Shown: piece by piece, positions 18,591 to 26,830 of the stretch
Layout of the letters: every line of letters begins with the position of its first letter
Numbering within the stretch: the first letter of the stretch is position 1
NCBI GenBank assembly: GCA_965242565.1
Contig: OZ251457.1
Location: 806,001 to 870,000, forward strand
From: CATQGW01 sp965242565
Lineage (GTDB): Bacteria > Chloroflexota > Dehalococcoidia > Bin125
Reading direction: 5' to 3'
Length of the DNA stretch: 64,000 nucleotides
Notes under the pieces: generated by a model
Seen by the model: only the letters and a program-made list of their open reading frames with translations
Told to the model about the DNA's origin: nothing
Databases searched by the model: none
Position numbers and translations under genes: made by a program

Positions 18591-19664
18591 ATGTCTTCAG
18601 CAGCTGCGCGGAGCGCCCGGACCGCGTTCGGCGGAATCGCGCTCGGTGCGCTGCTGCTCCTGGCGGGTGTCGCCCTCGGCTTGGCGGGCGGCGGGGAGCG
18701 TACGACGGCGCAGGACGGGGGGCGGGCGGTTGCAATCAGTGCGGGTATGATTCACGCCTGTGTATTGCTGGACTCAGGCGAAGTTGAGTGTTGGGGAAGC
18801 AATTGGTCCGACCAAGCGGACGCGCCCGGCAGAACGTTCAGCGCTGTCAGCGCGGGTTACTGGCACACTTGCGGACTGCGGACGAGCGGCGCGGTTGAGT
18901 GCTGGGGAGACAATGGGTTGGGCCGAGCGGATGCGCCGGGCGGGGCATTCAGCACTGTCAGCGCGGGCGGAGATCACACCTGCGGGCTGCGCGAGAGTGG
19001 CGAAGTCGAATGCTGGGGACACGGCGGCGGCCGAACGGATGCGCCGAGCGGCCGCTTCAACGCTGTCAGCACCGGCTTGTGGCACACCTGCGGGCTCCGC
19101 GATACAGGAGCGATCGAGTGCTGGGGAGACAACGATTACGGCCAAACGGATGCGCCAAGCGGCCGCTTCAGCGCTGTCAGTGCGGGTCAGTCGCACACCT
19201 GCGGGCTGCGTGAAGACGGCCAAATCCTGTGCTGGGGAGGAGATAGCTTTCGTGGCCGAACGAGTCTGCCGAGCGGCCCGCCGGGCGGCCGCTTCAGCGC
19301 TGTCAGCGCAGGCGGGTCGCACAGCTGCGGGCTGCGAGAAGACGGTCAAATCCTGTGCTGGGGAGGGAACGGATTCGGCCAAACGGACGCACCGGACGGC
19401 CGCTTCCGCGCCGTCAGCACGGGCCATTCGTACACCTGCGGGCTGCGTGAAGACGGCGAAGTCGTGTGTTGGGGAGACAACTCTCACAGCCAAACGAATG
19501 TGCTCGGCGGGCGCGGCGGCGGGCTGCCGAGCACAGGCACAGGCGGGCTGCTCGATCGCGGCGGCGCTTTGCCGGTTGGGGTGATCGCGCTGGTAGCGCT
19601 GGCCGCCTCGGCGGCGGTGCTGGCGCTGCCGGCGCTGTTGGGGCTAACGCGACGGCGGAGCTGA
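18591..19664 (+). CDS. Secreted RCC1-repeat protein with LPSTG tail (7 repeats)
   Basis: 357 residues: the same signal peptide as copy 2 (MSSAAARSARTAFGG), only seven RCC1-type repeats, then GGLPSTGTGGLLDRGG, a hydrophobic helix and RRRS. It lacks the terminal cap repeat of the two longer proteins. Repeat 5 has a short insertion (SLPSGPPGG). Seven repeats equal one complete RCC1 propeller. GAAGGAG lies upstream of ATG. The three genes are one tandem family and probably one transcript. A ligand-binding or adhesive surface role fits, but nothing in the sequence fixes the ligand. Confidence 0.85.
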   Translation: MSSAAARSARTAFGGIALGALLLLAGVALGLAGGGERTTAQDGGRAVAISAGMIHACVLLDSGEVECWGSNWSDQADAPGRTFSAVSAGYWHTCGLRTSGAVECWGDNGLGRADAPGGAFSTVSAGGDHTCGLRESGEVECWGHGGGRTDAPSGRFNAVSTGLWHTCGLRDTGAIECWGDNDYGQTDAPSGRFSAVSAGQSHTCGLREDGQILCWGGDSFRGRTSLPSGPPGGRFSAVSAGGSHSCGLREDGQILCWGGNGFGQTDAPDGRFRAVSTGHSYTCGLREDGEVVCWGDNSHSQTNVLGGRGGGLPSTGTGGLLDRGGALPVGVIALVALAASAAVLALPALLGLTRRRS

Positions 19665-19750
19665 GGCAGATGAGTAAGGGCGGGTGAGTGCGCTTTGGTC
19701 CCCGCACCAATGTACATTGCGTACGACGCGGACGGACGGAGCACCAGGCA

Positions 19751-20224
19751 ATGACCACTGCGGCCGACGATGCGCAGTTTCCCTCTCCGGAGCCGCCGAT
19801 TGAGCCGCATGACGAGCTCAGCCGGCAGTTGCTGGGGCACGCAGAGGCGATGATTGCGGCGGGCGACCGCTTGCAGGCTTCGGAGAAGATGTGGGGCGCG
19901 GTCGCGCACAAGCTCAAGGCGATTGCCGCCGAGCGCGGTTGGCCGAACCGCAGCCACGCCGACGCGAGGGCGATTGTTCGCCACATTGCGGCGCAGCCGG
20001 GCAACCGCAAGATCAGCCATCTGTTTCGCGGCGTCGCCGAAGACGCGCATCGGAACTTCTACGACGACACGGCGCTGATCGAGGATCTGTCCGAGGATCT
20101 CGCGGAGATCCGGGAGTTGATTGCGCTGCTTGACACTGCTCGCGGCGAGCTGGGCACCGTCGGGCTGCCCACGGACAGGCGATACCGCGAGCGGTACGGC
20201 CGTCGGAGCGCCTCCGGCGGTTAG
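19751..20224 (+). CDS. PaREP1/HEPN-like small helical protein
   Basis: 157 residues, all helical by composition. The central segment AGDRLQASEKMWGAVAHKLKAIA matches the core of the PaREP1-type family (a HEPN-like four-helix bundle) seen in archaea and some bacteria. A later helix has RHIAAQPG and a conserved-looking FYDDTALIEDL segment. HEPN relatives are often toxins or RNA-binding modules, but the RNase R-x4-6-H motif is not clear here and no MNT partner is adjacent. GGAG lies 9 bases before ATG 19751. Isolated between the RCC1 genes and the radical SAM gene. Function unknown. Confidence 0.55.
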   Translation: MTTAADDAQFPSPEPPIEPHDELSRQLLGHAEAMIAAGDRLQASEKMWGAVAHKLKAIAAERGWPNRSHADARAIVRHIAAQPGNRKISHLFRGVAEDAHRNFYDDTALIEDLSEDLAEIRELIALLDTARGELGTVGLPTDRRYRERYGRRSASGG

Positions 20225-20285
20225 GGCGTGTTCGTGCGGTATGGGGGCATCCGGGGGTGGTTGGGGTTGGTGCGCGGTTGCGGAT

Positions 20286-20383
20286 GCCGACCCCCCAGTC
20301 CGCTTGCGCGGACAGCCCCCTGCGTAGGGGGGCGATTAGGGAAGCCCCCTCTCAATCTCCCCCAGGACGGGGGGAGAGGCCGG
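20286..20383 (+). repeat. Dispersed palindromic repeat, copy B (full form)
   Basis: About 98 bases. The first half matches copy A (GTCCGC-TTGC-GCGGAC hairpin, then CCCCCTGCGTAGGGGG). The second half (AGCCCCCTCTCA, CTCCCCCAGGACGGGGGGAG, AGGCCGG) matches copy C in reverse orientation. Three inverted repeats sit in a row. It lies between the PaREP1-like gene and the tail of the radical SAM gene and could serve as a bidirectional terminator or be a small non-autonomous mobile repeat. Confidence 0.8.
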
Positions 20384-20423
20384 AATGGAGCACCACGATA
20401 GTGGAGGGGTGCGGGGATGCGGG

Positions 20424-21761
20424 CTAGCTGAGGGAGGCCAACTGGCCTTTGGTGGGTTCGGCTCAACAGAACCAGGCCTCGGTGAGGGCGGGGATGTGGG
20501 CGTGCGGTTGCGGCGTGTCGGGCCAGGGGTTGGTTTTGAGCTGTGCGCAAGCGAGGCGCTTGACGGCGCGGAAGACCTCGGCGGGAGGCGCGCCCTCGGC
20601 GGCTTCGGTGAGGGTTGCAGCTTCGGCTTGCAGGGCGTCCATTTGCGGGTCGGGATGGCACCACTGCCAGATCAGGCCGTCTTCGTCGAACGAGCCGAGC
20701 CAGCCCTGGTCGCGGATCGGTTTGGCCAGCGGCGAGGCGGGGGGGACGAGCAGGCGGAGGCCGAGTTGGACGGGCGGCACGGCCGGGATTAACCCGCGGG
20801 TCTCGATGAATTCGAGCAGCGCCAGGTAATGCTGCGGTGATGTCCAGGGGGCGAACGGCAGCCAGGTGGGGCGGAGCGCGATGCCGGCCTGCGCTGCGAG
20901 CGCCAGCGCGGCGTCGAGATCGGCGGCGGTGTGGCCCTTGTCGAGGATGCGCAGCAGCGCGTCGTCGACGGATTCGAAGGCGGAGGTGATGAAGGAGACG
21001 CCCAGATCGCGTAGGCGAGTAAGCAGATGCCGGTGCTCGAGCAGGTGCTCGACCTTGACCGTTATGTCGAATGTCAGATGCTTATGTTTACCCCGTGCGG
21101 CCTCCAGCAGCTCGAGGCCGTAGGCGGGCGCGTTGAAGAAGTCGGGGTCGCCGAAGGTGATGTGGCGCGCGCCCATGGCGGCCTGTTGGTCGATGTCGGC
21201 GAGCACGCCGTCGGCGCCGTTGAGCCGCAGGCGTCCCTCGAAGACGGGGGTGAGCGGGCAGTGCGTGCAGCGGTGGGCGCAGCCGCGCGAGGCCTCCACG
21301 TAGCCGGCCAGCTCGAACCGGTCTTCCGCGCCGTGGTAGCGGGCGTACTGGTCGAGCGGGGGCAGTCCGGCGCGGTCGGGCGCGGGGCGTGGGGCGCGGT
21401 CGAAGCTCGGCGCGCCCGGGTCTTCGCCGCGCACCAGGGCGGACAGTTGGCGGTCGGTGTCGCCGGTCAGCGTCCTGCCGGCCAGACCCGCTGCGCCGAC
21501 GCCGTAGAAAGCCAGTTTCTCGCCGTGTCCGTGCTCGCGGAGTTGGCGAGCGAGCGCGGTTCCGAGCCGCGCGGCGGTGTGCATGGGGGTGGAGATGCCT
21601 ATCAGGTCGGCCCACTCGTAGAGCGCGGGATCGGCGGTCTCGACGGAGAGGTCGAGGGTGCGGACCTTGTGCCCGTCGGCGCGCAGCAGCGCGGCGGGGG
21701 CGGCCAGCCCGAGGGGCTGGTGGCCCTGCTCGTAGGTCGAAATCAGCAGGACGGCGGTCAT
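20424..21761 (-). CDS. CUAEP-tail radical SAM/B12-binding protein, probable selenoprotein
   Basis: Radical SAM enzyme with an N-terminal cobalamin-binding-like Rossmann domain (about residues 1-120, WADLIGISTPMHTAARLGTA) and a SAM/[4Fe-4S] core with C161-x3-C165-x2-C168 in RGCAHRCTHC. Translation to the first UGA ends TEAWFC. The UGA at 20463-20465 is followed in frame by Ala-Glu-Pro and eleven more codons to TAG 20424, giving Cys432-Sec433-Ala-Glu-Pro. This is the tail that names the CUAEP/CCAEP-tail radical SAM family, so I extend the gene through UGA (445 residues). A hairpin follows the UGA. The start at ATG 21761 lies six bases after TACCCT, a leaderless arrangement. The reaction is unknown. 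If UGA is a stop here, the gene ends at 20463. Confidence 0.8.
20435..20465 (-). promoter_or_regulatory. Selenocysteine UGA with SECIS-like hairpin
   Basis: On the - strand the UGA (20465-20463) is followed after 14 bases by AGGCC-AGTT-GGCCT (20448-20435), a five-pair stem with a four-base loop containing GU. Bacterial SECIS elements are short stem-loops starting about 11 bases after UGA with a GU in the apical loop, so size and position fit roughly. The hairpin lies inside the coding extension and before TAG 20424. Spacing is slightly longer than in E. coli fdhF. Folding was judged by eye only. Confidence 0.6.
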
Positions 21762-21767
21762 ATTGTC

Positions 21768-21799
21768 AGGGTAGCGCGGACGCAGGCAGCAGATAGGAT
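21768..21799. promoter_or_regulatory. Divergent leaderless-type promoters
   Basis: On the - strand TACCCT (21773-21768) lies exactly six bases before ATG 21761. On the + strand TAGGAT (21794-21799) lies exactly six bases before ATG 21806. Both fit the TANNNT-N6-ATG pattern of leaderless genes. In the + case AGGA inside the hexamer could instead act as a ribosome site. Confidence 0.5.
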
Positions 21800-21805
21800 C
21801 GCAGC

Positions 21806-22603
21806 ATGCGCGGGTGTGAGTTGCGGCGCTGGGTCTGGACGGCGGTCGCGATCGTCGCGGCGGTGTTGGCTGTCGCGTGCAGCGGCGACACTGACGAGCA
21901 ACAGGCGCAGAGCGAGGCCGCCGCGCCACCCACTGCGGCAAACGCGCCGAGCGAGCCGATCCAGTGGAGCTACGACAGGTGCGCGAACAGAATGGAAGAT
22001 GTGTCGTTCACGTTCGCCGACAGCCTACAGGTCGGTGTCGCAGATCTACAGGCAGCGCTGCGGGGCGGTGAAACGGCCTACGCGCGGTTCGTTTGGGAAA
22101 GGTCGATTCAACCAACGCTCGACGCAACGGCGCTCGCCGAGCGAGACCTTGCCGAACACTGCGCCCAGCAGTTGGCGTCGCTCGAGGAGTTTCTGGAGGT
22201 AAGCGAGGGCTGGCGTCAGGGGATTGAAGAGGAGTTGGCGTTCATCTCCGCCAGCCGGGAGCAGTTCAACGAAGACGCAGCGGACTGGTCCCCGGAGCGA
22301 TGCGCGCGTCGCTACGAGGATTTTGGGATCTACTTCCTGCTGTTCACCGAGCCGGGCGGGCCGCTTGACGACCTGGAAGAGGCGGTCAATCGCGCTGACC
22401 GCGACCTTGCGGAGCGCATCGGAGCGACCCGCGTTGAGCCTGCACTCGAGGAATTCCGAGCTGCGCTGCGCGATGTGACCGAGCACTGCGAGCCGTCGGA
22501 GTCCGTGCCTGCGGAAGCTGTGGACGATGTCGAATATGTGATGGGACTCGCACCAGATCTTCTGGCGGATCTGGAGGAGCGCTACGCCGACCTGATCGAC
22601 TGA
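21806..22603 (+). CDS. Putative lipoprotein, helical, function unknown
   Basis: 265 residues. An N-terminal Arg-containing signal peptide with hydrophobic core (VWTAVAIVAAVLAVAC) ends in a lipobox-like LAVAC at Cys25, followed by a Ser/Ala/Pro/Gln-rich linker. The rest is acidic and helical with two similar halves, each with a Cys-Ala-x-Arg motif (RCANRMEDVSF and RCARRYEDFGI) and a later DLAEHCAQ / DVTEHCEP, so it appears to be an internal duplication with two Cys per half. No enzyme motif recognised. Divergent from the radical SAM gene, from which it is separated by 44 bases, and convergent with nfuA. Confidence 0.7.
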   Translation: MRGCELRRWVWTAVAIVAAVLAVACSGDTDEQQAQSEAAAPPTAANAPSEPIQWSYDRCANRMEDVSFTFADSLQVGVADLQAALRGGETAYARFVWERSIQPTLDATALAERDLAEHCAQQLASLEEFLEVSEGWRQGIEEELAFISASREQFNEDAADWSPERCARRYEDFGIYFLLFTEPGGPLDDLEEAVNRADRDLAERIGATRVEPALEEFRAALRDVTEHCEPSESVPAEAVDDVEYVMGLAPDLLADLEERYADLID

Positions 22604-22623
22604 GCGCCGGAGGCTGCGAGCCC

Positions 22624-23232
22624 CTACTTCTTGGAGGGCTTGTAGTAGGGGTTGTCGCCGGAGGCGTGGTCGGTGATGTCGACCAGCTCTTCGATTTGGG
22701 GGAGTTGTTCTTTGACGGCGACTTCGACGCCTTGCTTGAGGGTGACGTTGGCCATGCCGCAGCCCTGGCAGCCGCCGCCCATCTCGATGTAGGCGCGGTT
22801 GCCCTGCACCTCGAGCAGTTGGACGTAGCCGCCGTGCGCGGCGATCTGGGGGTTGATCTGCTCGTCGAAGATTTGCTGGATTTGCAGGGCGATGGGGTCG
22901 CGCCAGACGGGGTTGGGGTTGTCGAACTCGAGGCCGGAGACGTTGGGGCCCTTGAATTCGTAGTGGACTTTGACGCCGCGCAGGTCTTCGAGCCGCTCGC
23001 CGTCGACATAGAGGCGGAAGTCGGGGTACTCGACCTGGGCGTCGTCCTCGGGCTCGTAGCCGCGCTCGACGATGGTCAGCACATGCTCGAAGCCGTGCGA
23101 GGTGCGCCCGATGATCTTCAGTCGCAGGCCGGCGACCTCTTCGGGGTAGCCCTCGATCACCTCGACGAGCTTGCCGCGCGCCACCTCGCTGAATTCGATG
23201 CCCAGATCAGCCGTGTCGGCACTCGTCGTCAT
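22624..23232 (-). CDS. nfuA: Fe-S cluster carrier, NfuA/NifU-like
   Basis: 202 residues in two domains. Residues ~10-105 resemble a degenerate A-type (IscA/HesB) scaffold that has lost its cysteines, and residues ~115-190 are a NifU C-terminal (Nfu) domain with the cluster-binding C-x-x-C in GGGCQGCGMANVTL. This order is that of NfuA, which receives and delivers [4Fe-4S] clusters to targets such as aconitase and radical SAM enzymes, both encoded nearby. ATG 23232 has GGAG seven bases upstream. Convergent with the lipoprotein and divergent from the CocE-type hydrolase. Confidence 0.88.
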   Translation of the reverse strand: MTTSADTADLGIEFSEVARGKLVEVIEGYPEEVAGLRLKIIGRTSHGFEHVLTIVERGYEPEDDAQVEYPDFRLYVDGERLEDLRGVKVHYEFKGPNVSGLEFDNPNPVWRDPIALQIQQIFDEQINPQIAAHGGYVQLLEVQGNRAYIEMGGGCQGCGMANVTLKQGVEVAVKEQLPQIEELVDITDHASGDNPYYKPSKK

Positions 23233-23331
23233 TGCGCACTCCTCATCGCGCACTCCTCAGCGCACAGACGTAGCATATCGCAGTCAGAGCCGACAAGAGA
23301 GACAGCCAGAGAGACAGGCAGGAGCACCCAG

Positions 23332-25077
23332 ATGTCCAGCGACCGCAATTCCCGCAATGTGATCGTCGAGAAGGACATCCGCATTCCGATGCGCGACGGG
23401 GTGATTCTGCGCGGCGACCTCTACCGGCCGGTGGACAGCCTGGAGCCGGGGCGCGCGACACCGGGCGTGGTCACGCGCACGCCCTACGACAAGGAGCTGT
23501 CGGGCGCGGGGCTGGTGGCGGTGATGCCCAACGCGCTGAAGCTGGCCGAGCGCGGCTACGCGGTCGTGGTCTGCGACACACGCGGGCGCTACGCCTCGGA
23601 AGGGGAGTTCAACCCGTTCCACCAGGAGGGGCCGGACGGCTACGACACGCTCGAGTGGGTGGCGGCGCAGCCGTGGTGCGACGGCAAGACGGCGATTTAC
23701 GGGCCGTCCTACGTGGGCGCGACGACGATGCTGGCGGCGCGGGAGGCGCCGCCCTCGCTGCGCTGCGCGATCCCGATCATCACGGCCGACGACTACTACG
23801 ACGGCTGGACCTATCAGGGCGGCGCGTTTCAGCTGGGCTTCGTCGGGCTGTGGGGCGCGGGGCTGGCGGCGACGGGCTATCTGCAGCAGGGGCACTCGCG
23901 CCCGGCGGAGGCGCAGCCGGCGCTGCAGGAAGCGCTGCTGGGCAACTCGTTCCGCTTCCTGGGCAGCCGCCCGCTGGCGGAGCTGCCGGGCATCTCGGAG
24001 GAGGGCGTCGCGCCGTGGTGGCATGACTGGGTGGGGCACGACTCGCGCGACGACTTCTGGGAGGCGGTGCGGCACTCGGCTGACTACTCGCGCTTTGGTG
24101 TGCCCATGCTGCACATCGGCGGCTGGTTCGACATTTTCGGGATCGGCACGATCCGCAACTTTCGCGGGCTGAGCGCCGCCGGCAACGGCGCGCAGCATCT
24201 GATCATGGGGCCGTGGGCGCACACGCACTATGAGCGGCGGCTGGGCGAGCTCGATTTCGGCGCGACGGGCGCGGCGGCGGGCGCGAACGTGGTCGCCGAC
24301 ATCAACCGCTTCCTCGACCGTCACCTGAAGGACGGTGAGGCGGAGCTCGCGCCCGTGCGCTGGTTCCTGATGGGGGCGAACGAGTGGCGCGAGTCGCCGG
24401 CCTGGCCGCCGCCGGAGGCGGAGCAGCGGGCGTTCTACCTGGCGTCGGACGGCGGCGCGACGCTGCACTACGGCGACGGGCGGCTGGTGGAGGAGTGTCC
24501 GGCCGAGGATCAGCGCTGGGATCAGTATCTGTACATCGCCTACAAGCCGGTGATGACGGAGGGCGGCTCGATTTTGCAGATGCCGATCGGACTGCCGGGA
24601 CCGCGCGACCAGTCGCGCGCCGAGAGCCGCGACGATGTGCTCTGCTACACAACCGAGCCGCTCCAGCGCTCCCTCGATGTAGCGGGGCCGGTGACGGTGG
24701 AGCTGTTCGTGTCGTCGGATCGTCCGGACACGGATTTCACGGCGAAGCTGGTGGATGTGCAGCCGGACGGCAAGCCGATTTCGCTGACGGACGGCATCAT
24801 CCGCGCCCGTTTCCGCAACGGGTTTGAGCGGGAGGAGTTGCTGGAGCCGGGCGAGGTGGCGCGGGTGGAGATCGATCTGGCTTCGATCGCGCATCGCTTC
24901 GAGGCGGGGCACCGGATTCGGCTGGAGGTGTCGAGCAGCAACTACCCGCGCTTTTTCCCGAACTCGAACACGGCGGAGCCGCCCAACACGATGCGCGATG
25001 CGCAGCCGGCGATCAACAACATCCACCGCGGCGGCGCCACGCCGTCGGCGTTGCGGTTGTTTGTTGTTGAGGGGTGA
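23332..25077 (+). CDS. CocE/NonD family hydrolase (X-Pro dipeptidyl-peptidase S15-like)
   Basis: 581 residues, alpha/beta hydrolase of the CocE/NonD group, which cleaves esters or amides such as acylated small molecules and some N-terminal dipeptides. The N-terminal strand pair IRIPMRDGVILRGDLYRP is typical. The nucleophile elbow is GPSYVG (Ser); acid and His lie in FDIFGIGTIRNF and GPWAHTHYERR. The C-terminal jelly-roll domain starts around residue 430 (LQRSLDVAGPVTVELFVSSD) and ends with the usual SSSNYPRFFPNSNT segment. GGAG is eight bases before ATG. No signal peptide is visible, so it is probably cytosolic. Natural substrate unknown. Confidence 0.9.
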   Translation: MSSDRNSRNVIVEKDIRIPMRDGVILRGDLYRPVDSLEPGRATPGVVTRTPYDKELSGAGLVAVMPNALKLAERGYAVVVCDTRGRYASEGEFNPFHQEGPDGYDTLEWVAAQPWCDGKTAIYGPSYVGATTMLAAREAPPSLRCAIPIITADDYYDGWTYQGGAFQLGFVGLWGAGLAATGYLQQGHSRPAEAQPALQEALLGNSFRFLGSRPLAELPGISEEGVAPWWHDWVGHDSRDDFWEAVRHSADYSRFGVPMLHIGGWFDIFGIGTIRNFRGLSAAGNGAQHLIMGPWAHTHYERRLGELDFGATGAAAGANVVADINRFLDRHLKDGEAELAPVRWFLMGANEWRESPAWPPPEAEQRAFYLASDGGATLHYGDGRLVEECPAEDQRWDQYLYIAYKPVMTEGGSILQMPIGLPGPRDQSRAESRDDVLCYTTEPLQRSLDVAGPVTVELFVSSDRPDTDFTAKLVDVQPDGKPISLTDGIIRARFRNGFEREELLEPGEVARVEIDLASIAHRFEAGHRIRLEVSSSNYPRFFPNSNTAEPPNTMRDAQPAINNIHRGGATPSALRLFVVEG

Positions 25078-25114
25078 TGGAGGTGTCTCGCGTTGGTGCC
25101 GTCGCCCTTTTTTC

Positions 25115-25500
25115 CGTCATTCCCGCCCCCGAGCGGGAATCGGCCATGTGCCCGTCTCCGCCGTCATTCCCGCACCTTTTCCGTCATACCCGCGCTTGCC
25201 GCGGGTATCTCGACGTGAGCGACACCCAACTCTCGCCTCAAAATCCGTCGCCCCAGACTTGATCTGGGGCCCAGACCCAACGTCGTGCGCAGGCCGAAGC
25301 CCCGAGCCCGCCTCCGCCCACGCCCTTCCCACTCCGTCATACCGGCGCTTGCCGCGGGTATCTCGACGTGAACGGCACCCAACCCTCGCCCCAAGATCCG
25401 TCGCCCCAGACTTGATCTGGGGCGACGAAAAGGGGGGCGGGAACGGGGGTTGGAGGTGACGCGGGACAGATTCCCGCTCGGGGGCGGGAATGACGGGGGG
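25115..25500. repeat. Cluster of palindromic intergenic repeats (443-base gap)
   Basis: The gap between the CocE gene and the Rieske gene has no plausible gene. It holds three palindrome types: ATTCCCGC-CCCCGA-GCGGGAAT (25119-25140 and, reversed, 25469-25494), CCCCAGA-CTTGA-TCTGGGG (25251-25269 and about 25404-25422), and CCCGC-GCTTGC-CGCGGGT (near 25188-25206 and 25343-25361). The last two form a ~95-base direct repeat, 25180-25275 and 25334-25430, offset by 154 bases. More copies lie at 26831, 26951, 30391 and 44441. Confidence 0.8.
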
Positions 25501-25520
25501 GGCGGGAAGGGCGGGGCGGG

Positions 25521-25898
25521 CTACTCGTCGGAGACGTAGATGGTTTCGGCTTCGATGCGGGTGCGGAAGGTGCGGATCGCTTCCGGCTCGATTTTGGCTT
25601 TGATTGGGCCCGGCGGCGGGGGCATCAGCTTGTGGATGAGGTTCCACATGCCGTTGGGCAGCCAGCGCTTTGTGCTGCCGGTGCGCATGTCGAACTCGCA
25701 GTCGTGCCAGGGGCAGACGATGTTGGCGCCCTTGAGCTCGCCCACGGAGAGCGGCGCGAAGAGATGCGGGCACTTGTCCTGCACGGCGAAGACCTCACCG
25801 TGGACATTGGCGACGCAGACGCGCCGGCCGTCAATTTCGGCTGCGGTGACCGCGCCGGGGGGCAGTTCGCTGACGGCGCACACTGCTACTTCTGCCAC
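25521..25898 (-). CDS. Rieske [2Fe-2S] domain protein (ferredoxin component-like)
   Basis: 125 residues, a single Rieske domain. Both cluster motifs are visible: C-x-H in DKCPHLFAPL and C-x2-H in VCPWHDCEFD. These single-domain proteins act as electron carriers for oxygenases or nitrite reductase-like enzymes. The extended C-terminal ~45 residues (WLPNGMWNLIHKLMPPPP) are longer than in minimal ferredoxins. I chose GTG 25898 because AAGGGAG lies six bases upstream; an earlier in-frame ATG at 25991 would overlap the divergent sppA start. No oxygenase subunit is adjacent. Confidence 0.82.
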   Translation of the reverse strand: MAEVAVCAVSELPPGAVTAAEIDGRRVCVANVHGEVFAVQDKCPHLFAPLSVGELKGANIVCPWHDCEFDMRTGSTKRWLPNGMWNLIHKLMPPPPGPIKAKIEPEAIRTFRTRIEAETIYVSDE

Positions 25899-25989
25899 AT
25901 CGCGCTCCCTTCCGGCCGCTGTCTCCCACTGTGCCGGATCGCAAGCCAGCATACACTGGCGGGCAAGCCCGATCTTCAGGAGAACCCGC

Positions 25990-26790
25990 ATGGACTTTCA
26001 GCAGATGCTCTTCCCGCCCCGCGTCGCCGTCGTCGAAATTTCCGGCCAGATCGGGGCACGGCTTTCGCCCCGCGAGGTCTCGCGGCTGCTGCACTCGCTG
26101 CGCAGCGACACGCGCTATCCGGCGGTGGTGCTGGACATCGACTCGCCCGGCGGCGGGCCGGCGGCGTCGGAGGCGATCTATCTGGCCGTGAAGCGGCTGC
26201 GCGAGAAGAAGCCCGTCGCAGCGGCGATTCGCGGGGTGGGCGCGTCGGGCGGCTACATGGTGGCCTGCGGAGCGGAGCCGATCTTCGCTTTGCCGACCTC
26301 GATCGTGGGCTCGATCGGCGTGATCTGGATGATGCCGATGATCGCCGAGGCGCTGGATCGCCTCGGCGTGCAGATGCGCACCCGCACGAGCGGGGAATAC
26401 AAGGACATGGGCTCGCTGTTCCGCGAGTCGACGCCGGAGGAGGAGGAGCGGCTCAACGCGCTGCTGCATTCGGTCTACGACCGGTTTGTGGAGATTGTGG
26501 CGGAGGGGCGCGAGGGGCTGACCGACGATCGCGTACGCGAGTTGGCGACGGGCGAGATTCACACGGGGCAGCAGGCGCAGGAGTTGGGCCTGATTGATCG
26601 GATCGGCGATCTGGAGGACGCGATCGCCTGGGCTGCGGAGGAGGCTGAGATTCCGCGCCGCAGCACGATGCTGCGTCCACGCCGCGGTCTGATGCAGGTG
26701 CTGATGCAACGCAGCGCGGACACGGCGATTGCGGCGCTGGAGGCGGCGGTGTACCAGCGACTGGCGGAGCCAGGCGCGCGGCTGCGCTGA
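25990..26790 (+). CDS. sppA: Signal peptide peptidase SppA-like serine protease (S49)
   Basis: 266 residues, the short 36K-type SppA size. The Ser nucleophile S86 is in GVGASGGYMVAC and the general-base Lys K138 in RTSGEYKDMGS, the Ser-Lys dyad of clan SK family S49. VVLDIDSPGGGPAASEAIY is the usual oxyanion segment. Unlike canonical SppA there is no clear N-terminal transmembrane anchor; the protein begins MDFQQMLFPPRVAVVEISGQ, so it may be cytosolic or peripheral. A C-terminal ~60-residue extension (RPRRGLMQVLMQRSADTAI) may contact the membrane. AGGAG lies upstream of ATG. Family role is degradation of leftover signal peptides. Confidence 0.88.
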   Translation: MDFQQMLFPPRVAVVEISGQIGARLSPREVSRLLHSLRSDTRYPAVVLDIDSPGGGPAASEAIYLAVKRLREKKPVAAAIRGVGASGGYMVACGAEPIFALPTSIVGSIGVIWMMPMIAEALDRLGVQMRTRTSGEYKDMGSLFRESTPEEEERLNALLHSVYDRFVEIVAEGREGLTDDRVRELATGEIHTGQQAQELGLIDRIGDLEDAIAWAAEEAEIPRRSTMLRPRRGLMQVLMQRSADTAIAALEAAVYQRLAEPGARLR

Positions 26791-26830
26791 GGGGGGGCGG
26801 CTTCTTCGGTCGTTCCCGGCGCCTTCCTTC

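Noticed and set aside
14900..19500. Regularly spaced repeats of about 110 bases that could look like a CRISPR or satellite array
   Set aside because: They are codon-level repeats of RCC1 blades in an open frame, with variable spacing and no invariant 24-37 base repeat.
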